Source: Gnetum montanum
Taxonomy: Eukaryota > Streptophyta > Gnetopsida > Gnetales > Gnetaceae
Direction: 5' to 3'
Assembly: GCA_015680685.1 (NCBI GenBank)
Contig: MNCI01005871.1
Location: 99,752-161,751, forward strand
Length of the DNA: 62,000 nucleotides
Positions 34,906-46,879 of this stretch are shown one piece after another (position 1 is the first letter of the stretch; each line of letters starts with the position of its first letter). The notes under the pieces were generated by a model. It searched no databases and was not told the origin of the DNA. It worked only from the letters and a program-made list of their open reading frames with translations. A program made the translations under genes and the position numbers.

Positions 34906-37289
34906 TTGGTTGGATTTTTTTTTTGAAAAAATATTTTTTCTTCATACGGTTGTTAGAACTAATAGTAGGTTGAGGATTAACAACCCTTGTGGTGTTGCGT
35001 TGTTGTGGCTGAGCAAGGAGTTCACCTTGTATTGTTGGAGCATGTGGTAATGGAGCTACTGGTGGGAGAGATGCGGTCAGATTGGAAGGATGATATACTT
35101 GTGGAATGTCACCCCTAGGAGAGGAAGTCCTATAGTACTCATAGACTTGGTAGTGATGTTGGAGAGTAACATGACCAATAGAGTCACATGGAGAGATTGG
35201 ATGCTGCACGTAGTATCCATATGGGTTAGGTTGCTGGTAAGGATATTGTTGCCTTGGTGGTGGAATTCCCCATGATTGTGGGTGCTGCCACTGTTGATGT
35301 TGCTCAATTCGTTGTGGTGGAGTTCCACTTGGATAATATGTTAAAGGTTGGTGGAACTGCCTTGGGTTACCTTGGGGATAAGGTAACCATCGAAATGTTT
35401 GCCGTTTTTTTAAACGTGGATTAAGTGCATACACCCCAGACTTCTATAAATGTGAGATTACAAGGCAACATCCCTTAGGATGGTCATATTGATAGATCTC
35501 ACATCCACTCTCATCGTCCGTATCTGAGTCCACAACCTCTTCAATAATAGCAACTTTACCCTTACCCTTATTATGTGCATTTTCCGCTTCTCTCTTTTTT
35601 CTTTTGTTATGATCACTACTCGCTCTCTAGACTCGTCTACTACTTTGAGCACAGTTTGAAATCTACTATCCAGGGAGTCCCACATTTTGTCTACCTTTGC
35701 CGATACTTTTGGATAGGCAAGGTTTTTCTATTCACCATTTCTTTGAGTGGTGACTCTTCCTCATCCTCACAAAATATTACTCCCTTATTTTGGAGGGAAG
35801 GATCTCGATTATATTCCTCCGCACTCTCTCTTTTTTTGCAGCTCACCTTCTTCTTTAGCTACTTGCTCCAGTAGCCTATGAATTTGATGGGACCTAAGCT
35901 CAAATAACCTCCCTTGGGCATAAGTCCCAAGGGTTCTTCTCATTGCATGCCTAAGCCCATCTACGAGATGGCGTAGTTGATCCCACTATGAATAACCATG
36001 GCCAGGACAATGATGTAGAAGTGCATAATAACGGCCCATGGCAGCATCTAAGGGTTCATGACTTCCTTGTTTCCATCCTTGGATTTGCTTTCACAAGTTA
36101 GACACCCAAGAGTACGTTTGGTACTTATCGTTGAACAATTCTAGCATAGTACTCCACCTATGAATGGATTCTGATTCTAAGGCCCAGTACCAGCTTTCAA
36201 TATCTTTTATTAGTGTCTGTGGGAACAATTTAAGTTTTTGTCATTCGTTTTCTATGTTTTGAGGATTAGCATTATAACCCCCTTCAAATCGTGGGATGTT
36301 ATTCATGTCTAACCTTTTGATCCTACTATCTTTTTGGTGCCTTGTTGGAACTCTCACAGCCTTAGTTATATCTAGCATGCTTCACGTAGCGAGTAGGGGT
36401 CATCATGATCATCTTGTTCATAGCATCTATGGTGCCTACACGGTTCCCTACTCTCCCTTCTTCTATGGCATGATTCCTTAGAGTGCCCTTGTCCTTTGTC
36501 TTGGTTGTCTCATCTGTGAATTCCACTTTGTTTGCCCTTATCCTCACGATCTGTTTCTCTATGGCTACATCTGGACACGGAAGGAGAGGATGAAGGAGAT
36601 GATGAAGGTGAAGAAGAAGGAGAATCGCCCCCATGATAGTATCTACTACCTTCTCTTTGATGGTCTCTACCTCGATCACAACTACGATTAGAATGCCCAC
36701 CTTTGTCATGTGTCTTTGTTCCTTTTTCGAACACTTTGTGTCCGTTAGTATCAGCACTTGGGTTGTGAATAGTAGACTGAAGGTTTTGATACACAACCCC
36801 TTGGCCAAAGTCAAGGGGAGGAACATTGTTATGTGGGTGACTACCTGAGGCAGGTTCATCGCCCTCAATTTCGCTTAAAACGTGGGGGGCATCCTTAAAC
36901 CATTTTCCCTTCAAGGATTTATGATGTCTCTCTTGTTGATAATCCCTTTGATTTCGTGCTTCGGTAGGACGATCGTGTCTCGAATCATAGTCTTGCGTAA
37001 TGTAGTCAATGTGTAAGTGTTGCATGCCTATTCGCGTGAGAGCACGAAGAAGCATACTTGGGACTGAACGGTCGAGAGGTAACACTATGTTACCTTCCAA
37101 GTCACGTCAACACAGTTGTTCATCTTGGTGAAGAATAAAGGTGAAGTTGGGTACATATTCATTGGGAAAAACATATACCACATGAAACTGTTGAGGAATT
37201 GGCGAATCAACATCATGTGTATCTTGCCACCAATTGCTTCTTGTGTTAGGCCTAGGTGGTAAAGTGCTTTTGTGTGAAGAAGAAGACAT
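34886..37289 (-). pseudogene. Element C gag remnant
   Basis: It starts at ATG 37289 (MSSSSHKSTLPPRPNTRSNW), the position lost in B. It includes VPNFTFILHQDEQL, an R/D/H/S-rich stretch with a run of SPSS repeats (36630..36560), a helical gag core (YYALLHHCPGHGYS-type, about 36030..35880), the conserved CEIYQYDHPKGCC (35515..35465) and a P/Q/Y-rich tail to 34886. Multiple stops are present. Confidence 0.8.
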
Positions 37290-37402
37290 TTTATCTTGTT
37301 CAATGTGCAATGTACTATTATCTTTTTCTTAAACAACCCTAAGGGTTCATTCCAACGATGTAAATGATTTCCTAAGTTCTACTTAGCGCACAAACAACTA
37401 AG

Positions 37403-37420
37403 TCCCTGGCAACGGTGCCA
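37403..37420 (-). other. Element C primer binding site (tRNA-Asp type)
   Basis: One base inside the 5' LTR. The - strand reads tggcaccgttgccaggga, 16 of 18 identical to the Athila tRNA-Asp primer site. Both differences are transitions. Confidence 0.85.
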
Positions 37421-37421
37421 A

Positions 37422-38200
37422 TGATGAGTGGCGAGGTAACCCTACACTCAACCATACGAATACGAGCAGTTCATGCATGATCCGATCAAATTCGAAGGAC
37501 CAAGTGCCTATGCGCCTCTGTGGAACAATAATGGGTTGATCAATCGTTGTCTTCCCAAACTTACTTGTATGTCACGATTGTATGGTTAAGTAAGCTTGAG
37601 GCATATGATTTTTATGGCTTTTATGTGTTTTCTATCCTACACTAATAAGGAGGGGAGAGAGAAATAACTAAGTACTTAATCTAATTCAACTATTCATTAA
37701 CTAAGTTCTAAGTGCTCCTAACACTAGTATCCGTTTCCACTTGCCGTACACATCCTGAACCAGTGCAACACTATTGGGATTACCAAATGCTAATCGTTAC
37801 TGGGTTATCAAGTGCTACACGCATGCTCGAAGACTGAGTGTATTTAACCAAGAGAGTTGTAAGGTGAGAGAGATCATTAATTAACTAGGAAAGCATTAAA
37901 TAATAATTAACACTAATTAATCTATTCTGTATGCTGCAAGGTTTATCATAAAGTTCGTCTTTATTGCCGTACACAAAGTGTGCTCAGGTACACAATGCTC
38001 GAATAAAGATCCATTCACTCTATGACTCCTACTGCAGGCACACAGAAATAATTATAACTCTGGAGGGAAAATGACAAGAGTTTGGCTAAGGGACTAACTT
38101 CTAACGGTTGAGACCAAGGGCGCCGCCTCTTATTTATAGGCAAGGAGGCAGCACCAATATCGGGTATCCGACATCGCGAATGCAATATCACGGTTCATCA
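37422..38200 (-). repeat. Element C right (5') LTR
   Basis: It starts tgatgagtgg and ends cggttcatca, 779 bp. The TATA box TATAAATA is at 38138..38131 and AATAAA at 37965..37960, both on the - strand. Target duplication tcctc follows at 38201. Confidence 0.9.
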
Positions 38201-38205
38201 TCCTC

Positions 38206-39082
38206 TCTATGATCCTCGTATCTTCTTTGTTCATACTCTTCATCTTATGAATCATAATGTCTTAAATGTCAGTCATAATAATCATGAGTCGTCTTTCTTC
38301 CTTGTCATAATCTCTAGGCCTTGGCCACCTTCTATCAAAGTTCCTTAATGATCATGAGGATGAGAATGAGTTAGTAGGAGAATGGTGCTAGCTTATTCTC
38401 CTGTCATGACTCCTATATTCATCTTTGTGGGATCTTGCAGATACTCTAAGCCTTGAGTCCTACTTATATCGTGAGTTGATTGCCTCCCTCTTAGGTGTCT
38501 CTGTTAGGATATACTACATCTAAGCTTTGATAGGTTTTTCTAGTCTAATGATAGGTGTTTTTGAAGGTTCTTCATGATTCTAGTGGAGTTGTTCTACGAT
38601 GAATGTATCAGCATCAAGTTCCTCTAAGATAACAGAAGTGTTGACCTTCTTCCCTTTGTTATGTACATGTTTGATGTCCATGGTAGCATCTCTCCTCATT
38701 TGCTCCTTTGTGGGTTTAGAGGGCCTAGTCATGTGCTTAGTCACATGGTACCCTTCTTGGATTTGGTTCAAATTCATTCCCCTTAAGGCCATTTGAAGCA
38801 TGGTAAATGCTACATGTTCTTAAGGCAAGACAATGTTGCCTTGTCTATCTCTTCACCTTATTTGACTATCTTGATGGAAGATGAAAGTAAAATCTGGATG
38901 ATAAGGATTAGTGTGAGCATAANCTGATGGAAGATGAAAGTAAAATCTGGATGATAAGGATTAGTGTGAGCATAAGTGATTCTTGTTTGCATTGGCATTC
39001 CCCATTCTTCTTCATCTCTAATTTTTTCATTACTCCTCCTTATCTCTTTGACAGGTGGTGATGTATCTTTGTTTGAGATCAT
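38206..39082 (-). pseudogene. Element A gag N-terminal part
   Basis: Starts MISNKDTSPPVKEIRRSNEK at 39082. The segment YHPDFTFIFHQ matches NFTF(V/I)xHQ of B and C gag. A second open part (38801..38580) has MLQMALRGMNLNQIQEGYHV, collinear with the MLLRALTRIGMQHL region of C. A 51-base perfect duplication around an N (38872..38975) interrupts it. The frame then decays up to the C insertion site. Confidence 0.75.
38872..38975. other. 51-bp perfect duplication around an N (38923): uncollapsed contig overlap
   Basis: Bases 38872..38922 recur unchanged at 38925..38975 with an N and one extra base between. Only one copy is expected from the gag alignment with C. Confidence 0.85.
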
Positions 39083-39210
39083 GTTTGTGAGTTAAGATGT
39101 TGGTTAAGTGTGCGTAATGTTTTTGTGATTATTAACAGATTAAGATTTTGACTTTGGATTTTTCATACAACAAACTTTGGAAAATCAATTACTAAGCATA
39201 CATTGACCTA

Positions 39211-39228
39211 TCCTCAGCAACAGCACTA
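39211..39228 (-). other. Element A primer binding site (decayed tRNA-Asp type)
   Basis: The - strand matches the Athila tRNA-Asp site at 13 of 18 positions, with all mismatches being transitions, one base from the LTR. The greater decay agrees with A being the oldest layer. Confidence 0.6.
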
Positions 39229-39229
39229 A

Positions 39230-40146
39230 TGATAAGTGGTGGGGTAATCCAACATCTAACCATACAAGATACGAGTGTTCATGTGTTACCCAGTTGAATT
39301 CTATAAACAAGGCAATGTGATTATGCTAGTAATTGGTTTAAGTTTGTGATCATTGCCTTCCCACATGAGTTAGTAAAAATCAATGCATATGGTTTAACTC
39401 ACTGTGATGTGTATGATAACTAACGTTGCATTGGCCATTTTACTCCTAGTAAACACATGGTAAATGAAAGTGGCTTCTAAGTCTAAGTAAATAACAAATG
39501 AATCTAATCTAGCCTAGGAAATGGACATCCATTCCTAACTCTCCGTAGACATCTTGGACTTATGTAATTGTTACTGGGATTACCAAGTACCTTGCTACTA
39601 GGCAAACCAAGCAACAATACTACTAGGTTACCAAATGATCATACTTTACGCTCAAAATGAGTCGTATTCATTCTGCTTAACAACAGTAAAAGTAAAGTTC
39701 ATGGGAAAGTAAACAATAACTAAGAAAATAGTAATCAATAGACTAAGTGAAAACAATAAACATTATTCTAGGTAAATAGTAAAGAAACATTATTCTAAGT
39801 GAATGCTACAATGATGCAAAGTAATCTTTATCTTTATTTTTGGTCATGAAACATGTCCAAGTACATTCCACTTGAATAAAGACTTTGTGTAATTACTTAA
39901 CATCACATTGCGGGCATACACTACTAAGTTCTAAGTACTAAAATTAAGAAAACAAACTAACAAAGTTTCGCTAAGGTTAGAATGAAATTGTTGTTCAACC
40001 ATGCACCTAAGTGTTGTATTTATAGGCCTACACATGTTTGCGATGAATATCCAACATCATAGCTTGTGCACCGATATTGGGGATCCGATATTGCGGCTCT
40101 AATATCAGATGCCTGGTATTGTAGTCGATCAAAATATGATTTATCA
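39230..40146 (-). repeat. Element A right (5') LTR
   Basis: It starts tgataagtgg and ends gatttatca, 917 bp. It is the complete reference for the broken left LTR. TATA box rc of tatttata is at 40017..40024, AATAAA is rc of tttatt near 39834, and GATATC-type dyads lie in 40055..40130. It is related to but clearly distinct from the B/C LTRs. Confidence 0.88.
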
Positions 40147-40504
40147 TATGTGTACAGAAAGAAGGAAACAAATGCTCTAAGCTAGTTTAGATTTTTTTTT
40201 GCCCTTAGATTAATTAGTTTAATATTTCAATATTTAAACTAATAATAGAAACCATTATATGCCTCCATCACATTTAACCATACTACGTGAGCTAATAAAA
40301 GTTATGATTGGGAAACCAATGATCAACAATCCCACGCTTAGGTATCTAAAGCATTTTGTAAACTATAGTCCATGAAATTCAATCGGATTATATGTGGACA
40401 CTTGTGATCTATATGGTTGGGCATAGGGTCTACTCTATTGCTCATTAATTGCTTCACACAAGAAGTAGGAAAAAAATAAGAGTAACACTTGACATGAAGG
40501 ACTT

Positions 40505-40785
40505 AGATATCATCACATTATTTAACTATGAAACAAAACTTCAATTATGATGTAAGTAACCCAAAATTGGAATGAACACATATTTTGATGAAAGATCAAT
40601 AACTGGTGATTGATATACATTATCAAAAAGAACAAAATAAGTGTCTTAGTTACCTCAACATCACTAGAAAAGGGTGTTAGTTTTTTCTTGAATGAAAAAT
40701 TTCTACATCGATAAAAGAAACAAAATTGCAACATTGGTTGATAAAGTTGGAAGTAATATAGAATCCCCCATGGGGAAATTATAGA
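40505..40785 (+). repeat. Diverged dispersed repeat, copy 1 (partner at 54190)
   Basis: It shares an ordered series of matches with 54215..54500: tatttaactat, ttcaattatg..gtaa..taacccaaaattgg, cattatca..agaacaaaat, the phrase around ttctacatcgataaaag, cattggttgataaagttgga, and agaatcccccat..gggaaat. Both copies are in direct orientation. The family is unknown. Confidence 0.65.
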
Positions 40786-40972
40786 GAAATCAGATCTACT
40801 AGAGAGAAATCAGAATGAAAAACCAGATTTATCGAAAATAATCAAATTCACTGGAGAAACATCAAATCCATTTAAAAAAATTAGATTTAGTAGAGAAAAA
40901 TCAAATCCACTGAAAAATATCAGATTTGCTGAAAGTAAAATCAAATTTGTTAAAAAAACATCAGATCCTTAA
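40785..40972 (+). repeat. Degenerate ~20-bp tandem array
   Basis: About nine loose units on the theme atcaaatccactgaaaaa / atcagatttactagagaaa follow each other with a period near 20 bases (range about 17-24). They lie 500-700 bases upstream of the RCC1 start codon. Confidence 0.6.
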
Positions 40973-41489
40973 TCAAGAAATGTCACAACAAAGTAGATCA
41001 ACCATCATCCAAAGTCATAAATTGCAACCTATTATAAACAAAGTAGTTCAAATTTGACATTGTAAACAATGTTGTATCATAGTCGGACTACATATCTTTA
41101 AAGTACCTATATTCCAATTATTATCTCCCACTATGTGGATGATCCTTTTAGTCCACAACAATTTGTTGGGACAAAGATAAATGCTAATGAAAAGGTTGCA
41201 AGTTCGAAGCCGGTTGAACCCACTCCATGGTATACGTGATACTAAAGATTTTCAAGACCTCAGCGCATCAAACTCTTAAACAGCACTCGAATGCAAAGCG
41301 GCCAAGGTCTAACTTTTTCATCATTGGCCGCTGCGCCAAGTCTGGTTGGTAAAGTCACTAACTCCAATCCCGTAGCGGCAGCTAAATTTGGTGCGATTGC
41401 GAAATTTTTGATTAAGTTGCAGTCGATGCAAATGAGCAAAGCTTGGAAGAAAACAGAATTGAGTTGAGAGATGCCTGATTCTGGAGTAA

Positions 41490-44400
41490 ATGGCGGAGGA
41501 AGACGAGTGTAACAAATACGAGGTCGAGGTGTGGAGTTGGGGAGCAGGAACAGACGGCCAATTGGCCACAGCCCAATCTCAAGATGAAGATCGGCCTTGT
41601 CTTATAACTTGTCTCAGCCGTCTGCAAATCTCATCAATTGCTTGTGGCGGTGCTCACGCTCTGGCCCTAGTGCGTAAGTTCCAGAAATCTAGCCTCCAAT
41701 ATTTGCTTCATCTCTGTATTTTGAAAATGAAAACTGAATTCTTCAGACAAATAAATTTTCCCCCCACATTGTTTATGCTCTTCTGCGCTGTTTTGCTTTT
41801 AAGATCATTTGTTTTTCTTGTTTTTGATGTTACGTCATTTGTGGATAGTGAGTTCTCATCTCGGACGTTAATTTCGGAGTCAAATCTGAAAGTGAATGTA
41901 TTTAACGTTTCTAATAGTAAGGATTTTTGACAGAGGGAGGAAATGTTTTTGCCTGGGGTCGTGGAAAATCGGGGCAGCTTGGAAATGGAACTTTTGAGAA
42001 TTCTTTGCAGCCGGTGAAATTAAGTTCTCTAGAAAATGTTCCCATTTGTAACATTGCTGCTGGCTGGAACCACTCGGCTTTTGTTTCAGGTATTTTTGTG
42101 CCGTTTCGACGTTTAGAAATGCTGTTAAACGAAAAGAAAATTAATTCAAAATTATTCATGTTCAGTGTATTGAATGTTATAGCAAGAACGAATTCAGTAA
42201 AATACTTTTCGTTATTCCTTTTTAGTTCTTTCTTTCTTTCAGCAGTCTAACACTTCAAGACTGGAGATTGTTGATTCCGTTCATTTTTATGGCTGAAAAC
42301 TACATACAAAAAACAATATTCATTTTCATCTTTTTAGAACCCAAGAACTCTCATCCTTTATCATTGTGGCACTTATTGATAACATTCTAAAAAGTAAAGT
42401 CATAAGTGTGGTTTGGAGTTGGAATTTATTTTTCAGGATGAAAATTGCAAAAAGAAAACAAAAGAAAAAAGCCAACAATAATCTAAAATGACCTGGCATA
42501 AAAATACTCAAAAAGATTGCAGTGCTTTCAAAATTATAGTAACAAATAAGATTCAAAGTGGTATAAGGGCCTAATGACAAAGTCTGCAACTATATAGTGC
42601 TAGAAAGTAACAGCAAAGCTTTAAAATTCAATATCGTAATGTATTATACAGCAAAGTAATCGAGCTTATTGTGTATTAAAAGCTCAACGGAATTATAGGA
42701 ATCACACCTGGAATTGCAGAAATTGTGTCAGGGAGCACAATTTTGATGAATTAAGGATTCCATTTGAAAAGGGTCTGCGATTTTCCAAAATGCTTTCCAT
42801 AAGGAGAACTAATTGTATTTGAACAGCTAAAAAGAGAATTTATTTAGAAAAAATAAAATTTGAGGTACAACCAGAATTGCCTTGTGATATTTCAAATCAA
42901 CTAAGGAACATATGAAGCCTAATTCTTGATTATAGAAATTGGTATAATATCATGTTTATACTTTTTGTATTATTTCCTGGAACAATATGAACCAAAATAT
43001 CCTGGTTTGGGAACATCAATTTAATTTTTCTTCCTTTCTTTCCTTTTTTAGAGAGTGGAGATATTTTCACTTGCGGAGATGGGGCATTTGGACAGCTTGG
43101 ACATGGTAATTATGACAAGCAATGCATACCAGTTAAAGTTGAAGCATTTGCCGCAAAACCTGTCTTAATGGCATCATGTGGAATGCGCCATACATTAGTG
43201 CTGTTGAAAGGTGTGCTTGATCACTGCTTAAATTGTGATGTATTTTAGGATTAATGGTACAGTGGGATGCTTCTGTAGTTTTGCTATCTCCTCAAAAAAA
43301 ATGGCTTATAGCTAAACACTTCGTGACAGGGAGGGCCAGATTTGTTTTCTCATTTGGTTCAAACAGGCACGGGCAGTTGGGATTTAGAGCAAATGAACAA
43401 AGCAATTTGTTCTCTAGCAATAAAAAAGGACGTTTTAATGTTCCCATTCAAATTGAACTTAACATTGATAATGTTGCATTCGTTTGTGCCAATGGTGAAC
43501 ACAGTGCAGCTTTGACAGGTGGTTATATTTGCTTCTTTGTGATGAATTTCAGTTATTTAGCTTTGGCTTATGAAATTCCCAACTTCCAGAAACTGGTCGC
43601 CTATATGTCTGGGGAAAAGGATTTTCAGGGGCTTCAGATATACACATCCCAATGCTTCTAAGAGGCAGCTTAAAGTTCTGCCAGATAGCTCTGGGTTGGA
43701 ACCATGGTATTACACTTACAGGTATTGTTTCCTAAAGAAACCTTTTATATTTGGAACATGAAATAAATCTTATGCTCACAAGAAAATAATGTAAGGTTTA
43801 TTGTCGATGAATCCAAGCAATTAATTTAGTTTTGGAAAACAGCTTTTATTGTTTTGTTTGATTTCTTGTAGCTCAAGTGTTTTATTTAATGGTATAAAGA
43901 ACGTTACTTGGTGCATTTTTTTTGGAACAGAGCATGGTGAAGTTTATATGTGGGGAGGTTCAAATTGTGGATCAGTTGTCTTGAAAGGAGATTGCATCAA
44001 AGAAAGCAACTTAATGCCTTCAGGTAAGCATCTGCTTACACGAAGCTGATTTATTAATAAATAACAAAAACTCAAGGTTGCAGAATTTTTAGAATGCAGT
44101 GAAATAAGATTTGAGTGATACAGTTAGCAATACATTAAATTAATGTTAACGATCATCATTCTTGTGTGAGAATACTTTGTTGGATTTTAGGTGAAGACAG
44201 TGATTGCATTGATTTAAAAAGGGTAGATTCATTTGAAGGGATAAGGATAAAGCAAATATCTGCTGGAGCTGAGCATTTTGCTGCTGTCACGGGTACACTA
44301 AACATATGAATGCATATGGTGCATTTTTTGCTGTCATCTCATCGAACAAGGCAATTGCCACATATATTTTCTGGCTATAATTGCTTCCACATTTTGTGCA

Positions 44401-44589
44401 GACAATGAGATGTTGATGGCTTGGGGTTGGGGAGAGCATGGTCAACTTGGTTTGGGAAATGCACATGATCGGCAGGATCCTCAAGTCGTTTCCCTTCATG
44501 ATTCCAGTATATCAGATTCAAGTGTATTGAAAGCATATTGTGGAAGTGGGTTCACGTTCCTAGTGAAGCAGTTCAGGCACTTGGCTTGA
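41490..44589 (+). CDS. RCC1-repeat (seven-bladed beta-propeller) protein
   Basis: Spliced gene, 8 exons: 41490..41673, 41934..42089, 43052..43210, 43330..43518, 43590..43721, 43931..44023, 44191..44292, 44402..44589. The sum is 1203 bases, 400 residues. All introns are GT-AG and all are phase 1. The start MAEEDECNKYEVEVWSWGAG is the first ATG and begins blade 1 directly. Each blade shows the RCC1 signature (VxxWGxGxxGQLG ... CGxxHxxAL): WSWGAGTDGQLA, FAWGRGKSGQLG, FTCGDGAFGQLG, FSFGSNRHGQLG, YVWGKGFSGA, YMWGGSNCG and MAWGWGEHGQLG. Propellers of this family act as guanine-exchange factors, chromatin binders or photoreceptors. Length and order resemble an uncharacterised plant RCC1 family member (Arabidopsis At1g27060-like, from memory). 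The tryptophan cluster and C-terminal tail needed for UVR8 are not evident, so I do not call it UVR8. Exon AT content is near that of the surroundings. Confidence 0.9.
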
Positions 44590-46879
44590 TGCCTATATGG
44601 CATGCATAATTATTGGCAGTTTCCAGCATTCTTTATATTCGCAGTGGATCTTGCTTTATGATCTTTTTTGGATTCTCAGAGTGTGACTTATGGTGTAGAC
44701 TACTTCTTTTACCTCGATTCAGTTGTGAACTCTTGGTACCCTAAAGCCAAAAAACAACTGCTGCAGCCTTTTTTTCGGTGGCTACCCCAACTCGACAATT
44801 TGTGTGGTCAAGCCACTGCTATTGAACTGTGACCTGTGGTGACCGTTCAGCTTTGCACTGATAACATTTCAGTGCAACTTGCAGATAGCTAATGGTCCAC
44901 AAAGTAACTTCTTATCAGTAGACTCGTTTCTCCTACACGTCTACAACAGCATTATAGGGGTGGTGCTCCGTGAAAACAAGGGGTTTGGTGTCAGAGAAAT
45001 TTGTTGTACTTGTTTAAAATTAAGATGTACTAACCATGCGTAGAGGAGGTTATAATATAGATTCTAAAGATCCGTTTTAATCCTTCTCTCTCATTTCAAA
45101 CAGATAAACTAATGTGGAAAACGTATCGTTATCAGACTAAATTATTGGACATAAAAAACAAATTTAAAATTATTTATTTTTCATCTTTTAACTTTTTTTC
45201 AGCGTTTTGTTTATTTGGTACTGTTAATTTATAGTAGTGCATCAAGCGTACCTCAAACTTGCAACTTGTTATGTTCAAAGTAACAAGCTTATCAATTAAA
45301 CATGTACTTGTGGCCTTTATAAAATTCATAATTCATAATTAATTTTAGTAGCATCATATTCTTATGTAATGACATACTTATCTTAGAATTAGCTTGGTAT
45401 ATGATTATGGGTTTATACAATTAATGTTTCTTTCTTTCTTTAAGCAACTTAACTACAAATGTAACCTTTTACCATCCCATTATATGCAATGTTAGCTTTT
45501 CTAAAAACATCATATTTAAGCAATTCAACTTTTTTAGTCTAAATTATATGACATTCTTATAGAGTAGATGTGTATTTAAAGTTAAGAAGGGGATGTTGTG
45601 ATAATCATTTTGGAGAAATTTTTGCTTAAACTTTTATAATTTAATTATCTTCATGACTATGGCAACAAATATATTGTTTTAAATTGTGGATAAGTTATAT
45701 ATAGAAAGAGAGAGAGGACCCATTTGCATGTTAAAACATAATGTCTAATGGACTAGGAATATTTAACTCTAATTTAAGATCCCATTAGAACTTGGTTGGC
45801 CTTACTTTGGAACTAGTAGGTGAAAAATACTAAGGATTCCAAAGGATTTCAATTTCCTTTAAGATCTTCAATAATCACTTGCATTACAAAACTAATTGCA
45901 AAGTAAACAAACAACAAAGATATGATATGTAAGTATGATTTGGTAACTTTTAAAATAGCAAGAAATATCATTCAAAGCATCTAATACAAGGAATACAAGA
46001 GAAACTTAATTCTCCCTAGAATTTTCATTGCTATCTAGTGATGTCTTTCTCAATCATCATTACAACAACTTATAAGTGAGGACTTTAAATGAGGCAAAAG
46101 TCCTCTTGCATCTTTTAACATGCTTATTTATAGTATGCTTCTTTTTTATTTTTATGGGCTTAACTCTCTTGTACAGTTACAATATTAAATGAATATATTT
46201 AAAATTTGCAAGCCCATTTTAAATTTAATTTGTGATAGCCATTGCAACCCCATTGAGACTTATCATATACCTTGTAATGGAAATTGCAACATTATTACAA
46301 CTATTGATAGGCAACTTTATCATTAAAATATATGTACTTTTGTCATGATCCTAATTGCCAAATCATGACCTGTTTGCATATACATCATAGCTTCATCATG
46401 ACTTACAATAATGCCATAATTAATAAAATTGCCTAAGAATGAATCCATGATAAGATGGTGATGTTGATATAAACCTTTTGAGACATCTTTGCATCTCACA
46501 AAACTTGTAAAATACAATTGTATACTTCTATAACAATATTTGGGCGAATTAGATGGGTATTTATAGCAAAGATGCTCCCCTTTGAAAAATAAGATAAAGG
46601 TCATATCTTAAGAATATAGCCCAATTAACTAGTTGGCAGATGTAGCCTCCATTTATACCATTTATATTCCATGTCATGAATTTACGGAATGTAATTTCAA
46701 TACAAGCATGAACAATGATCAAATAAAAGTAAAAATTCAAGGTAAAAAATTCTTTCATTGCAAACACTGTTGCTATTATGATCAATGCTTCAATTAGATG
46801 CTAAAATTAAGAAGGATATAATAAATATGATTGAAACAATATTTTGAAAAAAGGTAATAGGTTAGTTGTGTGTTATGCA
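44590..46879. other. Intergenic region downstream of the RCC1 gene
   Basis: The first few hundred bases are probably the 3' UTR. No further gene or recognisable repeat is seen. Sequence is AT-rich with short random frames. Confidence 0.5.

Larger units (their letters stand above)
28367..38200 (-). mobile_element. Element C: Ty3/gypsy Athila-like retrotransposon
   Basis: A 9.83-kb structurally complete sister of B on the - strand. The 5' LTR is 37422..38200 and the 3' LTR 28367..29165, with a perfect 5-bp duplication TCCTC, a primer site matching tRNA-Asp at 16 of 18 positions, and the full gag-pol order. It is the best-preserved of the three gypsy copies. Stops in every domain and an Asp-to-Asn change in integrase indicate that it cannot move. 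Confidence 0.92.
2068..40146 (-). mobile_element. Element A: Ty3/gypsy Athila-like retrotransposon, oldest layer of the nest
   Basis: The host element of the nest lies on the - strand. Its left (3') LTR is interrupted and ends at 3560; its right (5') LTR is 39230..40146. Removing copia D, gypsy C and their target duplications leaves an interior of about 11.4 kb. That is roughly 3 kb longer than in B or C, the excess being an extra ORF between integrase and the 3' LTR. Order on the - strand is gag, protease, reverse transcriptase/RNase H, integrase, extra ORF. The Athila-like assignment rests on the tRNA-Asp-like primer site and the FMDDF motif of reverse transcriptase. The outer target duplication cannot be read because the left end is missing. 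Confidence 0.85.
40147..41489. other. Intergenic region upstream of the RCC1 gene
   Basis: AT-rich. It contains a dispersed repeat (40505..40785) and a degenerate short tandem array (40785..40972), listed separately. The last 250 bases before the start codon are presumably promoter and 5' UTR. No convincing TATA box is visible. A tRNA B-box-like phrase (gcaagttcgaagcc) at about 41197 is too short to call. Confidence 0.5.

Noticed and set aside
41190-41225. tRNA gene or SINE with the phrase gcaagttcgaagccggttgaa
   Set aside because: Only a B-box-like stretch is present. No A box or cloverleaf can be drawn.
41490-44589. UVR8 photoreceptor
   Set aside because: It shares the RCC1 propeller fold, but the tryptophan-rich interface motif repeats and the C-terminal COP1-binding tail of UVR8 are not seen.
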